Origin: Acanthacorydalis orientalis
Taxonomy: Eukaryota > Arthropoda > Insecta > Megaloptera > Corydalidae
Assembly: GCA_034766995.1 (NCBI GenBank)
Contig: CM068316.1
Location: forward strand, 10,951,500 to 11,015,499
Length of the DNA: 64,000 nucleotides
Direction: 5' to 3'
Shown one piece after another: positions 12,392-25,060 of this stretch. How positions within the stretch are numbered: position 1 is the stretch's first letter; each line of letters opens with the position of its first letter. The translations under genes and the position numbers were made by a program. Below the pieces are notes generated by a model. That model worked only from the letters and a program-made list of their open reading frames with translations, was not told where the DNA came from and did not search any database.

Positions 12392-12392
<1 letters not shown>

Positions 12393-12412
12393 TGGAGGGC
12401 TTCGCCCCTTGA
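12392..12412 (-). mobile_element. Possible Helitron-like 3' hairpin fragment, copy C
   Basis: On the minus strand this reads AAGGGGCGAAGCCCTCCAG, a GC-rich hairpin with a GAA loop that also abuts a (TA)n tract. The end is CCAG and not CTRR, and the sequence beyond does not align with copies A and B. It is either a degraded 3' end or a different family member. Confidence 0.35.
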
Positions 12413-12541
12413 TAGTTGCAATTAGAAGGTTAAATGAAGTTGATTACAATGAACCACCAGAAAAAATTACTCTTCTTTATGTAATTTATAAGTTTTTCAA
12501 AATGTGCACGAATTATGTTAGAAATAAAATATAAAAAAACA

Positions 12542-12543
<2 letters not shown>

Positions 12544-12576
<33 letters not shown>
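12544..12576. repeat. (TA)n microsatellite
   Basis: A short pure TA run. Confidence 0.85.
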
Positions 12577-12580
<4 letters not shown>

Positions 12581-12649
12581 ACATTTACAATAAAAATCAT
12601 TCAAATTAATAGAAACAAAGTACATGACTGTACATCAATGTCATCATAC

Positions 12650-12945
12650 AAGCATCTGTACTTAAAATTAAAGACGTTCGCGTTCACTTCAAGTCTGTTT
12701 TTGTGTTTGCGATCATTCTTTCTTTTCTGCACGTTAAATTCGAATTATGGTCACAATCTTAGTGATGCGTGAACACTTTCGACCGTAAACTGAGAGAAGT
12801 AACGCGGTGCAAGCGTGCAGGTTAGCTAAGATTTTCCGCACAGTTGGTAACGGAGTTTCGACTACATAAATTTCACAATTCAAGATGAACTCGGCGTTAC
12901 GTTGCTCAGTTGAGTGCGATACCGTTGCCAGGATTCCTAACGATA
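12650..12945. other. CpG-richer block, candidate regulatory or small-exon DNA
   Basis: About 300 bp with many CpG dinucleotides and higher GC than its surroundings, and no transposon signature. It contains TCAGT, the arthropod initiator core, on both strands (for example CTCTCAGTTTACGG read on the minus strand). A short ATG-initiated frame (MNSALRCSVECD...) on the plus strand is too short to support a gene. Confidence 0.35.
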
Positions 12946-14528
12946 GGTATTCAATGATATTATTCTATCGCATTAAAATATGATGAATAAATCTGTTCGA
13001 TTTCGATGGTAATACATGTGATTTGATTCCATACATTTTAAAATTTATCGAATAAAAATAAATATTCACATATATAAATATTAGTATATATAATTATAAC
13101 TTCATATATTCATTGAAGTAATAATTTTTAATATTAAAATCTGTATATCTGAAACGTTTATTATATAAATATTATTCATGTCTGAATGTACGTAATAATG
13201 GTAATATTAGTTATAAAATATTCGTATATAATATTTTAGGGGAAAATGAATAAAATCACGTATTTGTATAAATTGATATAAATATTTATATGTAAATATA
13301 TTGATAAATACTTCGTTATTATAGAAATTTCATTAAAAATGTTCCAGTAATTAGTTGCGATATTAATTCGGTCCATTTGTTAAAACAGTCGCTAGGTTTT
13401 AATGAGTATTTATGAACTTTAAATAATAATTCAAAACTGATAACTGATTAATTATATTCATGAATTGAGAACTTCATTATTCATTTATTGAAAATAATTA
13501 TTTTTTTATATTATAAAACATAATTACACGTCCGGATCCAAACATAAATTATGATTTATATTAAAAATAATAAGGTAGAACATAGAGTTAGATGTACACT
13601 AGAATAATACAACCATATGTGAGTTTTATTTTATGAAATTGAAACGAAAGAAATTTTACAGTTTTTTTAAACTGATCAATAATACGATTCAAAAGAGGTT
13701 TTTGTTATCAGACCTTTTTACCGCATAAAATGGTATAATCTTTATTAAAAAGGAAGATAATGAAGTGGATAAGTGATGATGAAGAAGATATTTTATTCAT
13801 ACTTGAGTTTTTAACATTTTGTTCTTGAAAGCAGTTAATTTAGGTACCAGATGAAATTGATTTTAAGAAGATGAAGAAATTATGAAATAACTGAGCATAT
13901 GCAATTTTGGAAAATTTGTGTGTGACAAATGGAATTGGATGAATAATTATGAACTTGTTTTCGTGGTTCTATAAAAATGTGTAGAAATACTTTTAAAAAC
14001 TTTATAAATCTAATTGGAGTGAAGATTTTTAATCAAAATAAATTATAAGGATATAATTATTGTCAAGGTTTGGTTAAGAATCGCTTTGAGATATTATATG
14101 GAAGAAGTAATAACTATATGACAAAATATAATTATATACAAAGGATAAACCAGACAAACGCAAAGGAAATTAATGTTAAAACTGGAAAACAAAACATAAA
14201 TTTGTACTTATTTATTACATTCAAGTGGAAGAAGAACTTCATAAAAACTAAGTAACTAAATCTTTTTTATTATTATTGGTGAGACTGTGTTTCTAGAAAC
14301 ATTAATATTTTTGAAATTCAGCTACTAGGTAAGGCTTTCCATAGATAATAGCAACTTGAAGTCTACAAAATGTTTCTAATTTAAAAAAAACATGAGCCAC
14401 AGTTTTGTAGAAATGAACTGTCTTGTTGGTTTGTTTAGTGATTGTACCTGACAGTGTCGAAAAAATCTTGATGTGACAAATATTAACCGATTTTCACTAC
14501 TGTTTGCATTAAACATTCTAATTGGTCA

Positions 14529-14529
14529 T

Positions 14530-14569
<40 letters not shown>
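14529..14569. repeat. (TA)n-(GA)n microsatellite
   Basis: A TA run passing directly into a GA run. Confidence 0.9.
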
Positions 14570-14571
<2 letters not shown>

Positions 14572-14711
14572 CCGAGAGTTCATTCGCAATAATTTTTGTA
14601 TTCAACTGATTGAATTCTTAGTATTTTCTGTAAGAAATTCGTCTGAACGTTATAATTTTATGCAATCATATTTTTATAAAAAAAATAAGTTGATTTTAAT
14701 TTACTTGTTTG

Positions 14712-14714
<3 letters not shown>

Positions 14715-14763
<49 letters not shown>

Positions 14764-14782
14764 CATATATATATATATACAT

Positions 14783-14839
<57 letters not shown>
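14715..14839. repeat. (TA)n-(CA)n-(TA)n microsatellite
   Basis: A compound array of about 125 bp: TA, a short CATACA transition, pure CA, then TA again. Confidence 0.92.
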
Positions 14840-14840
<1 letters not shown>

Positions 14841-14907
14841 CTAATTTAATGCACATGTACAGCAATAAAAATACGAGTTTTAGAAGTATTTTATGTACAC
14901 AATTTAT

Positions 14908-15009
14908 TACACAATTTATTATAAAAGATTAAAATTAATAATGAATGAACTACGTAACAACTGCTGTTGCATCAAAATCGATAAAATACTAACGGTTGGT
15001 GAGTAAATC
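14908..15009 (+). repeat. Direct repeat, copy 1 of 2 (offset about 1.06 kb)
   Basis: Shares AATTTATTATA, AATGAATGAACTA, TAACAACTGCTG and TTGRTGAGTAAA in the same order with 15976-16075. The flanks of the two copies differ. No element type was recognised. Confidence 0.6.
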
Positions 15010-15975
15010 TATATTTTTTTACTCTTAATTCAGTGATCGAAATCTAAATATTCTTTGTAATACAGATAAATGTCAAAAATGAACGAATTTGAACCATTTT
15101 TTTTAAATTTAGTAAAATTAAAATTATTTTTATGTAATGTTTTTCCAGTTTTCATTATTTTATAATTATAACTGAAGATAACTATCAAAAATTCATATAA
15201 GACAACGCTATTGTTAATATATAAGTATAAAAAGTATGTAAATAAATTTAGGAATGAAGAAATAAAGCAACTGTCAAATCAGTATTGAGTACAGTCATTA
15301 CTTTCAGTTCTGTTTATATGAATATAAGTAGTGACTTTTCAGTAAGCACTCAGATCGCAGCGAATATCACAATGTGATGTTAATTTTTTAAATGTAATAC
15401 CATGACACTATCTATTGAAATATTAATACCATCATATCTCAGTAGATGATCAAGATTTATTATATTTCACTCAAATATTTCAATTATCTATTCTTTTATT
15501 AGATTTTTTAGTACTATGCAAGGCCATTTAACACTTTCCAGCAACTTAAAGACTTTAAACATTTTTCTTATCAGGGAGAGCTGCAATTTTATTGAAATCA
15601 CCTACTTTTGTATATTGTTACAAGTTATCCACCTGGCTCGAGCTTTATTTCAAGAAGACGCTCAACTATTAAATGTTACTATTATCTAAATATCATCGAT
15701 TTTCTTGCCTTTTGTTGGAGAATTTTATCATTTATAGTCGAAATTATTGCACAATTTTCAAGAAGTTAGTTTTTAAGTCAAAAATAAATCTATAAAGCAT
15801 ACTAAATAATGAATTAAATGTATGTTATGTTGTATTAGTATAAAGTATTAAAAATATGTGTAAATATTATTTATTAAAATTTTTATGAGAAAACAATTTA
15901 TTTTTTTGTAAATACATAAAAATCTTATTTTAGTGTCAGGAAGAAAGATAGTTATTGTAAAAGGATTTTAAGCAC

Positions 15976-16075
15976 CAATTTATTATATAAAATTGAAATT
16001 TATAATGAATGAACTAATTAACAACTGCTGGCGTACCAAAAGCTATAAAAGAAGTAATGGTTGATGAGTAAAATT
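15976..16075 (+). repeat. Direct repeat, copy 2 of 2
   Basis: The partner of 14908-15009, in the same orientation, with scattered substitutions and no long gaps. The roughly 1-kb insert between them is plain AT-rich DNA. Confidence 0.6.
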
Positions 16076-16490
16076 GTAATAATTATGTGTCGTTCCAGAA
16101 ACGACTTACAAGTCCAATGTTAATAGATGAATTTCATTGCAGATTGGATGTTTTATTAAAAATGGAGAATAGTGTATGCATACTTCTATATATTAAAACT
16201 AAGAAGTTAATAAAAATTTAAGACAATATATATTTAAAAAAAAAATGTTCATAAATGAATATAGGTAAATTTAAATGAAATGTATAATATATTTACAATC
16301 ATATGGTGTTCTTGTATAAAAATAATATAAAAAATGAAACAGAACTTCGCTTCCAATTAGTCTCTTAAAAAATAAACGGTTTTTTTTATTTCATTGTTTA
16401 ATATTGGATTGTAAAAATATAAATTTTAAGACAAAATTTAATTAAACGTGTTCGGATTCTTTTCATTTCTAAACTCTTTAACTTGTCTAT

Positions 16491-16495
<5 letters not shown>

Positions 16496-16544
<49 letters not shown>

Positions 16545-16555
16545 ATGCGTGTGTC
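16496..16555. repeat. (TA)n-(TG)n microsatellite
   Basis: TA followed by TG and a short degenerate tail. Confidence 0.9.
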
Positions 16556-17533
16556 AGGCTTGAGTCTTGAAGAGTTATGAAGTATAGCTAACATTTTCCA
16601 TAGGTAAACTGCGAACAATACAGAAACTTCAATCAAGACGGCCAATCAAGCGAGCAATCAAATCTATCCTGACCTACAGAACTATGCACGTTGAAACGTC
16701 TGTCACAGTCATCGATTTCCAATCTGTAATCATCGAGCATGATGATTACAATTCAACTTCTCTTCGAGAGTAAAATAATGAAATACTTTCAGAGATATTT
16801 TTTGAAATAACTAACTCTTTTCTCTATATAAAGACGGTTTTATTTGATTTTTTTCTTTCGTGTACTCGTTACAAACCATAATTAGTTTTCTAGAAATTTA
16901 TATCAATTGTACAATAGTAAGTACAATTTAAAGTCGATGTATACGGACTGTATGGAAACAATCTGTCTGTTACGTTGGTTTTTAATTATTGTACAACGAT
17001 TATAATTGCAGGCTATTAAAAATGGAGAACGATGTAAAAAATGTCCAATCTTCAAGTTTTTCTATTTTTATGTTTCGTAATAAAACGAGTTGTTTTATAA
17101 TTAAAAACGTGACTGCTAGACTCGATTTAATTATTCAAAATGTCCAGTTTTTACACACCTAGGTGTTATTTACTTTGAAAGAATTACTACATGTATTTTA
17201 AATAACGTATTTTTTTAATTAAACTTCAAATAGATACAAGTATATACTCTGGTCTTCCATTATAAAAATTAGAGTGAAATTTAAAAAGAATACACAAAGT
17301 AAGCATTTTATTTAAATTACTTTTTTAACATATTCATCTATCTATTTAAAAGAAATAAAAACTATACGAACGAGGAATAATTCATTGTCTGTATAAAAAT
17401 GATCATTTTAATCGAATATGTTTTTATGAAAAAATATTTTTAATGAATTTTTCTGTCTATTTATTTAAAAAAGTATAAATAAATTATAATTCATGATTCC
17501 TTCAGTATATAAAAAATTAATTTAATTCTAATG
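16556..17533. other. Non-coding stretch, slightly GC-richer at its start
   Basis: The first 240 bp (to about 16790) are less AT-rich, with no frame or element recognised. The rest is plain AT-rich DNA. Confidence 0.4.
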
Positions 17534-17885
17534 GATAAATTCACTCTCGATAAATTCATTTTCATAAATGGTTTCCTTTTTCGTTCAATAAATTGAAAAA
17601 AATGTTTCCAATCAAAAATATTCAATAAGTGATTGTTTCTAATGAAAATTTTGGTGAAGATATCATCATTTAGAGATCGATAAAGTACAGAAATATCTTA
17701 GATATTGACACGCTCGTAAACCATAAATAATTAATTATATAAAAATCTTATTTATACATAAAAAATATTTTTCAGTACCTTGATGCTATGATGAAAATAT
17801 CATCGCTATCGAAATGTACATCAGCAAGAATCAAAAATGATCAATAAGCACTTATTACACATTTGCTAAACTTTGTTTAGATTTG
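17534..17885. repeat. Fold-back family, both arms
   Basis: The left arm has AAATTCACT, AATCAAAAATATTCAATAAG, TGAAGATATCATCAT and AAAGTACAGAAATATCTTAG. The right arm has GTACCTTGATGCTATGATG, ATCATCGCTATCGAAATG, CAAGAATCAAAAATGATCAA and TAAGCACTTATT. The arms are separated by about 60-70 bp. Confidence 0.6.
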
Positions 17886-18295
17886 TATTAACAACAATAC
17901 GATTTAGTTTTACAAAACAACATATATAAATCGACATTAAATTATTATATAAATTATATAAAATTCAAATCAAATCGTTGGGATTCGATATGAATTTCGA
18001 AATAGAAAACAATTCATATAAGTTTATCTGAAGAAAATGAAAAATTTAAATGATCCTAATAAGTAAGAAAATTTGTCTTTTCTTATAAAAATAAAAGAAT
18101 ATACTTCATTTTTACCATGTACTTTCTTTAGTTATTAAAAAACGGATACGTCTTTCTAGAACATTTAATTTTTCAATAAAAAAAATAGTTTTAAATCTTA
18201 TTGAATTGAAAACATTTACTTTCTGTTATAAATAATTTATTTAAATTTCAGGGAAAATAAAATTTGATACTTTTATATACGCACACATACACACA

Positions 18296-18297
18296 AG

Positions 18298-18336
<39 letters not shown>

Positions 18337-18349
18337 ATGTATGTATATT
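18296..18349. repeat. (TA)n microsatellite with GTAT edges
   Basis: A TA core bounded by GTATATGTATA and GTGTATGTATGTATA units. Confidence 0.85.
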
Positions 18350-18414
18350 CTTGTGTATGCATGTAAAATGTTTGAAAATTATGTAAAAAGTTAACATATA
18401 GTTTTAAAAAGCGA

Positions 18415-18620
18415 TTCGAACGAAATTCCCGTTGAATATATATTTTTTTCACGACCGTCTGAATGATTTATGCGTTTGGAATTCCTGCTTGGAAAATTTA
18501 TGACAACGAATGTCGGACTAAATATGATGTTCCTTTCTAAAAGGAATACCAGCTGCCACACTGACAGGCGGTAAATTCACTCACTATAGAATATAATTTC
18601 TCTGTCGAAACAATTATCGT
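18415..18620. other. GC-richer non-coding block
   Basis: A block of near-balanced composition containing a short inverted pair (CCTTT...AAAGG in TTCCTTTCTAAAAGGAA). No ORF or transposon end is recognised. Possible conserved non-coding DNA. Confidence 0.3.
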
Positions 18621-19563
18621 TGAAAAATCAACACAAGTTCTGTTCGACATAAATTTTTAACGCGGACAAATTTATGTACCTGTATATAATATCTAAACAG
18701 AATGTTTTCTAGATGATTTCCTGCTTTAATATTAAATCACACATTTGATAACGTTATGGAAATAAATATTGTTCTGATATTCGTCTCGTCGACATTTGTT
18801 TATTGAAATGAGAATTTTTTATTATTGTACGTAACGCGCCCATAATTTATTTATATGTGTTTCGAAATCATATCAAAACAAGCATTAAATTTTGAAATTG
18901 ACGATTTTTATGTGTGTCGTCGATTTCCGCACAGAAATCTTATATATGTGTATTATTTGAATAGTTAATATACATCCATTCAACATTTATAGCAATTTTA
19001 TTATTTTATAGATGAAAAACATAAAATAAAAAGCTTCCTCTAAATTTATGATATTACAGTAATAAAATTTTAGTAAAAAAATAGATCTGCTTCTAATAAT
19101 AATACCTACAGTGATTTCTTACATCTTTACTATCTAATCAATACTTTATTTACAGGATTGTTATATACTATCAGATAGAGGTATTGAAATAAATACTAAG
19201 GCACTTGTTTACATCTGAAGATTTTTATAATCATATATATATATATATATATGTAATTTCAGGAATCTAATATTGAATAATACTGAGAATTGACAATAAT
19301 ATATTCTTTATGCATTCATTTAGTGATGGGAAATTATTAAAATGGTGTTAGAATTGAATTGGACAACACAAGTGAAAAATTCCAATTGATTACATTTTAA
19401 AAATGTCTGAGTATTTGATGATTGGCTTTGAAAAAGTATTTTATCAGCAAGCAGTTATAGTTGTTCAAAATCGGTATGTGGAAAGTGTCTCGACCCAATG
19501 CTATTGTGTTGCTATTTGAAGATGGAGTCTAATGGTGGCAATGATTATGTGCGTTGGCCTACA

Positions 19564-19633
<70 letters not shown>

Positions 19634-20134
19634 ATAATAATTCATTGATAAATAAAATTTCCTGTTGAAAGTTTTCAACGAATTGCTATACATGTTTTAA
19701 TTGTAATTTGTTTCACAGCTGTGTACCTTGATTTGAAATTATGTTTCTTATCCTCGAAGTTACTATTTTTTCTCTTTCTTCCACTACTGGTATTATGTTT
19801 CGATACTGTTAAGTTGATAGAGATCCACCTGAATATGTCAAAACAATAAACCGGTTGTGAATGAAAAAGAAAAAATAGCGATTTCGATGCCACGAAACAT
19901 AACTATAAATGTTTTAATTTTCTAATTCCATTTCTCATGTCATTTTAGAAGATTTTATATTTTTTACTTCCAATACTTTTCATCAACTATCTTTTATTTT
20001 TTTGTCGAAGTGAGTTTTGAACATTTTTATTTCTAATTCTTATCATCGAATGAGATGTTCTGAATGAGAAATTGTAGAGGGAATAAAAATAAAAGTTTAA
20101 ATGATGTGATTTTTGAAATATGTTAGTTTTCAGG
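18621..20134. other. AT-rich stretch without recognisable genes
   Basis: Holds a short TA array near 19238 and a long one at 19566-19636. A 72-codon minus-strand frame at 19675-19893 has no domain and is not called. Confidence 0.4.
19566..19636. repeat. (TA)n microsatellite
   Basis: About 60 bp of pure TA with a GTATGTATA tail. Confidence 0.92.
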
Positions 20135-20465
20135 AACAAAATTTTTACTTAACCTATAAACCATGAAAGAATTTGCAATAAAAAATGTTAAATAATTGAT
20201 AATGAATAAATTTTGATTGTTATTTATGGGAATTTTGATGTAAAATATATTCATCATCATCAGAGGATTAATCGAATTGTAGCAGAGATAATAGGATATT
20301 CTCTACTTTAACGCTCTTGTGATGATATTGTCATTGAAATACCTATAGATAATAATTAAAAATGATCAATAATCAGTTATTGAACATTTTCGATTAGAAG
20401 AAAGTATGTAGTTTGAGGACTCAGTAACAATTTTATTTGGAAAGTGACTTTAGCCACAGTGTTAG
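20135..20465. repeat. Fold-back family, both arms
   Basis: The left arm has TTTTGATTGTTATTTATGG, AATTTTGATG and TTCATCATCATCAGAG. The right arm has TACTTTAACGCTCTTGTGAT, GATATTGTCATTGAAAT, AAAAATGATCAATAATCAG, TTATTGAACATTTTCGAT, GTAGTTTGAGGACTCAG and AAGTGACTTTAGCCACAGTG. It is one of the most complete copies, and its outer right end is clear. Confidence 0.65.
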
Positions 20466-21149
20466 AAAAATATTAGATGCAGGCATTAATTCGGTGCCCT
20501 ATAGAAAATTAATGATTACAACAAAATGGAATATGTTACCATTCTTAAAATATCCCTATTATTTTATATAACTTTGTTCCGTCTGTCGGAAATCTGACGA
20601 ATCACTTATCGAAAAAATGATGTCGGATTTGAGACGATGAAATAGTAATTTATTTTTAAATGGACTGCGAAAAATAGCCAGTTATACCAATTGCTAGGCT
20701 AAAATATATAATGTTTTTAATATTAAGTTTGTCACTTAAAATTCCTAGAATGACGAAAAAATATTTTAATTTAAACAGAATTATGATTGATTCAATTTAA
20801 AGACACAAAATTAATTTTTACACCTAATATATTGTAAAAAAATATATTTTCTATAGCATCTAATCTACAATATAGATTTATAAGCGCCATTATAATAATA
20901 AAAAGATTACTTTTATAAATTTGTGTATTTAACAAAACTATTTGAACAAACATTTGTCATACTCTTTTCTGATAAATTGGGTATCTACCTAATATTTTTG
21001 TATGTATATATGATAATATTATAAAATCAAATATAAAATTTCTCATCTGTCAGACGTTTCATTTTCTGTCTTTTAGTTAACCATCGCAGACACACAGATA
21101 TAGTTTTTTAATATACATATTTATATATTTATATAGGTATATAAAAATA

Positions 21150-21285
21150 CTAGGAGGCTTCGCCCCCTGATCGCTACGCTCCCCAGCCGTCGGGCTTACT
21201 GCGCTCGCCCATTTGTCAATTATAATCATGCACATGTAACTGAATGAAACATTAATCATTTCAAATAAATAAGTCGACGTAATGG

Positions 21286-21328
<43 letters not shown>

Positions 21329-21418
21329 TATATGTTAGTAAGTCTATATAAACATTCAGGTAGATATATTATTTTTTGCAACCTAGTGTTTTATTAAGTT
21401 TTTTGTGAATAATTTTGA
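21150..21418 (-). mobile_element. Helitron-like non-autonomous element, copy B
   Basis: On the minus strand the unit starts TCAAAATTATT (5' end at 21418, preceded by A). It ends in the hairpin AGGGGGC-GAA-GCCTCCT followed by the final AG of CTAG, with T next (3' end at 21150). The 3' tail has a chain of small CG-rich blocks (GGGCGAGCGCAG, AAGCCCGACGGCT, GGGGAGCGTAGCGATC) that is very unlike the surrounding DNA and aligns with copy A. The length is 269 bp against 264 bp in copy A. Most of the length difference is in an internal (TA)n tract (21285-21333). No protein is encoded. A (TA)n array lies just outside the 5' end. Confidence 0.65.
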
Positions 21419-21427
21419 TTATATATA

Positions 21428-21464
<37 letters not shown>
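21419..21464. repeat. (TA)n microsatellite
   Basis: A TA run bordering the 5' end of the Helitron-like copy B. Confidence 0.9.
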
Positions 21465-21468
<4 letters not shown>

Positions 21469-23426
21469 AATTCCATCGGATTTTACAAAAAATATCAGAA
21501 CTTTCTTTTAAAGAAAAATGTATTACGTTTTATATTAAAATAATTCCTCCATAAATATTTTACTTTTTTCAAAAAAAAATAACTTCTTCATAAAATATTA
21601 AGAATACCAACCCTCGCAACACATTCCCTCGCTGACATTCTACCACAGAAAGTTAAGATATTATAATAAATTATTTTGTCTCATTCTCAGAGTCGCGAGT
21701 ATAATAAGGTAAACTTTTGTAGGGCATTACGAAATTACTTTGCTTCGTTCTACGCAAACAACGGTACGACGACGACGACAACCATCTACATCAAGACAAA
21801 AAGGTCTCGTCACTTTCTTGTTGTTTTTTTATTCTTCCCTTTTTCTTTTTCGCTTCGATCGTGTCCTTTTTTCCCATGTATTACATATTATGCTTGTTAT
21901 TTGTTTTTCGTCATGTACAATACGTTTAACAAAAAAGGCGGTTCTGTTTACAAACCATTAATGATAAAACCGAGTAATGGCTAATTTTATTATTATACTC
22001 TCGTTGATAATATTCTCTTATATAAATTTACAATGCTGGAATTGTATTCAAAACGTGTACTTTCATATGAAACTGGGACAAGTTTATTATTGGTACTGGA
22101 ACGTAATGGTTTACAATGTGAAATATGAAAGGAGAACTTAATCAAGAATGAACGGAGTAACAAATGATTTTATAGTGATGTTGAAAAGGACAAATTCTGT
22201 AATAAATTAGTGAAAATTTATGAACCATTTTACATGCTGAAAGACCTATTTGTATAAAAAAAATACAAACTTCTCTGCAAATGTTTAATTTTACGAATTG
22301 AAATAAAATAATAATTAAATACAAAATCAAATAACAAAATAAAACAAGGAATATATTACACATAGGATATTTTATTTAAATTCTAAATAATGAATAAAAT
22401 TATTAAATGTGTTCATTAGAATAATGTACAATTTATTTCTTTTAATAAGTTTGAAATAGTATTGTTTTCTTTTCTATTTCACAAAAATAGATTTTTATGC
22501 CATTAATTCAAATATCCACACACGCATACTCATATATATATATATATATAATTACAAGTGATTATATATTTACATAATTCACAAAAAAGTCTTGTGAAAG
22601 AAGTTAATATCTTAACTTCAAGACAACTATGAATTTTAACTTCCAACTTGAATTATTTTTTTATTACTTCCTTAATATCTTTGAATTCTCATGTTATTTT
22701 CAAGGTACATAAAAAGTATTCATCTTCCTGTGTATATACAAATAGTTCATGAACTATGATACTGAGGAAACGTTGAAATCTAGTTAAGAGAAAAAAAAGA
22801 AATAGTCGAAATCTACTAAAAAAATGAATATTTTTCTATTTTTAGATTTCTGTAAAAATCAATAAATCTGTATAAGCAATATCTCCGCCTTATACACACT
22901 TCTTACTAATTATTTATTGTTATTTTTTTGATTTATATTTCTTAGGGTAGAGAATATCTATAGATTTTTTTATAATCTAGCTATCTGAATATCAATCATA
23001 TCAATCTCTTTTTTAACAAAAATGAAGTACCTCATTCACATTTTTAAAAAAATATGCTTATTGTTTTACAAATCATATACTTCATTATGAGTGCATCTAT
23101 TACAATTAAGATAATAATATTTTGAATTATTGATCAATATATATATATAATAAAAAAAACAGCAATTTTGATAATGATAACTTCGAGAGTATGAATGTGG
23201 GTAATTTTAGCCAAGGATTATTTATGAACTAAAATTTATTTTCACTTTTATTAGCGTGTTTATTCAAGGTAAAAGTAATAATGTTATATTATTAAAAAAA
23301 TATTTTAAAAACTCCACGTGTATAGATTAGAGTTAATGAATATTTCTCCTAATATTTGAAGATAAAATGAAAATTTATAAAGTTTATTATTCACATTCAT
23401 ACAGGCATATACACATGCGCATACAC

Positions 23427-23428
<2 letters not shown>
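21465..23428. other. AT-rich stretch with one GC-richer patch
   Basis: The patch at about 21600-21970 has intermediate GC and overlapping open frames on the plus strand (102 and 73 codons). One frame includes a (ACG)n run encoding threonines. No domain, splice logic or codon bias supports a gene. The remainder is plain AT-rich DNA with a short TA array at 22533-22550. Confidence 0.35.

Positions 23429-23474
<46 letters not shown>
23429..23474. repeat. (TA)n microsatellite
   Basis: A pure TA run preceded by an ATACACATGCGC patch. Confidence 0.9.
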
Positions 23475-23478
<4 letters not shown>

Positions 23479-23818
23479 ACATAAAACATGTTTATTTATA
23501 ACTTAAACAATATCTTCTAACAGTAAAAAATATTACTCCTAGACCGTTAAAGTAAACCGTTCACCTAATAACCCGAAATTAAGTGATGTGTTATTGATAT
23601 GCTGTTAATTCATATCATGTATCATCGCATTTGATTTTTGCTCGTCCAGGCATGAAAAAATGCTTGTTTGGATAAGCAGCAACGGAGGTTGTGAACCAAC
23701 GAACTTTCGAATGATATGTGGGCGGTATATTGATGATGTATAAAGATATAGGTCAACTTTTTTTTGCTGACCTACGAAAATAAAAAATGTTCTATTTAAA
23801 TCACATACATACACACTA

Positions 23819-23903
<85 letters not shown>
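23819..23903. repeat. (CA)n-(TA)n microsatellite
   Basis: About 25 bp of CA run directly into about 60 bp of TA. Confidence 0.92.
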
Positions 23904-23906
<3 letters not shown>

Positions 23907-24589
23907 CCATATTTGTGTCTCTGTTCTCTACAGAACTAAATTATAAAATAATTACTAGAAAACAAACACTTATAGATAATTGTTATTTTAATTAATGGAT
24001 GTATTCAGTGTCAATTTTGTCTTCCTAAATAAGTTTATTTAAGAGATGTAAACAAGAAACATGGGAGAGGATAAAACACATTTGAAACACTGTAAATTAT
24101 ATGACTTCCTAAAAATTTATTGGAGATAAAAAAATATATGCGTTGTTAACTGATAGTTCTAACACTATAAAATTGTTTCATTAAATTTCGTTGTAACAAC
24201 GAATCAACCCTTTAGTTAAAAGGGTTTGTTGGTATAAGAAAGGCTTCGTAAATTGATAATGGTGAAAGTTAATATTGAATACATTCAATCCTCTTTTAAC
24301 ATATTATATATGAGCATAGATTCAAAAATCAGCTTATATTATAATGTTAAATCACATAAATAATATTTTGTTTTCTTTTAAAAAAAATAAATAAACAAAA
24401 CAATGGATCCGATTAGTACACCCTCTTCCGACTTTGAACCATGAGAAAGTAATTATTTATTTTTGATCGCTCAGTTATAAAAATGTTGATATTATTTCAT
24501 AAAATATGGTATAAAAATGTATATGCAAGCAAGCGAAAACATTGATGTCAGAACTAGATGTACAGGAAAAAATTTAATACTATATTTTG

Positions 24590-25060
24590 GTGTGTCTCAA
24601 AAGAGTGATGTATTACTAGATTTTAAAATTGAATGAACCTATCAATATTGATCGCTATTTCACCAAATATGAAATTTTGATCGCGTATCCTAAAGCTCTA
24701 AATAATAAATCAATCAATTGAAAAGTTCAGTGCATCAATCCAAGAAAAACACGTAATACTGACTAATAGAAATTGTGTCAAATTTTATCATCATTCGATC
24801 TTTTATAGCATGGAAAATGTATAAACTGTATGAGTTTAATTGAGAAATCCTGCATCGTCCAGATTATTGTTCTGATATTATACCTTCAAATTACTATCTA
24901 TTTAACTAAAAAACTAAATGGTACTTAATTCATTCAAATGGTTTGGTTCAATGGTTTTTCATTCGTTCTGGTTAATTTCACTCGAAGGTATTGAAAAATC
25001 TTTTAAGGAGTTCTTTACGAAACGAAAGAAAAAAGTTATAAAAAATAAAACAAACTATAC
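24590..25060 (+). pseudogene. Decayed mariner-type transposase relic
   Basis: Translating across several frames and stops gives fragments in the order expected of a mariner transposase C-terminal half. There is a segment like the DFK...INIDRY region, then HRPDYCSDIIPSNYYLF, which corresponds to the family's YSPDLAPSDYxLF motif with the third catalytic Asp replaced by Asn. Further weak matches follow. There is no continuous frame, and no terminal repeats were identified. The relic is older and of a different lineage from the two 1.29-kb copies. The assignment rests on a motif read by eye. Confidence 0.45.

Larger units (their letters stand above)
9986..16490. other. AT-rich DNA upstream (5') of the visible exons
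   Basis: No upstream exon of the minus-strand gene could be recognised. The segment contains seven or more (TA)n arrays, a Helitron-like element (11459-11722), a Helitron-like end fragment near 12392, a CpG-richer block (12650-12945) and a direct repeat pair (14908-15009 and 15976-16075). Open frames in 13.7-14.3 kb show no recognisable domain. Confidence 0.5.

Noticed and set aside
13740..14255. Acidic DDEED-like frame and a following 61-codon frame
   Set aside because: It has several stops and no family motif beyond a short acidic run, which is expected by chance in GA-rich DNA.
21676..21984. 102-codon plus-strand frame
   Set aside because: It is a low-complexity Thr and Phe/Leu-rich product from ACG and TTT runs, with no domain or splice evidence.
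23605..23844. Minus-strand 79-codon frame with an acceptor-like TTTTCGTAG
   Set aside because: It runs out of a CA microsatellite, has no matching donor or domain, and no phase partner with the visible exons.
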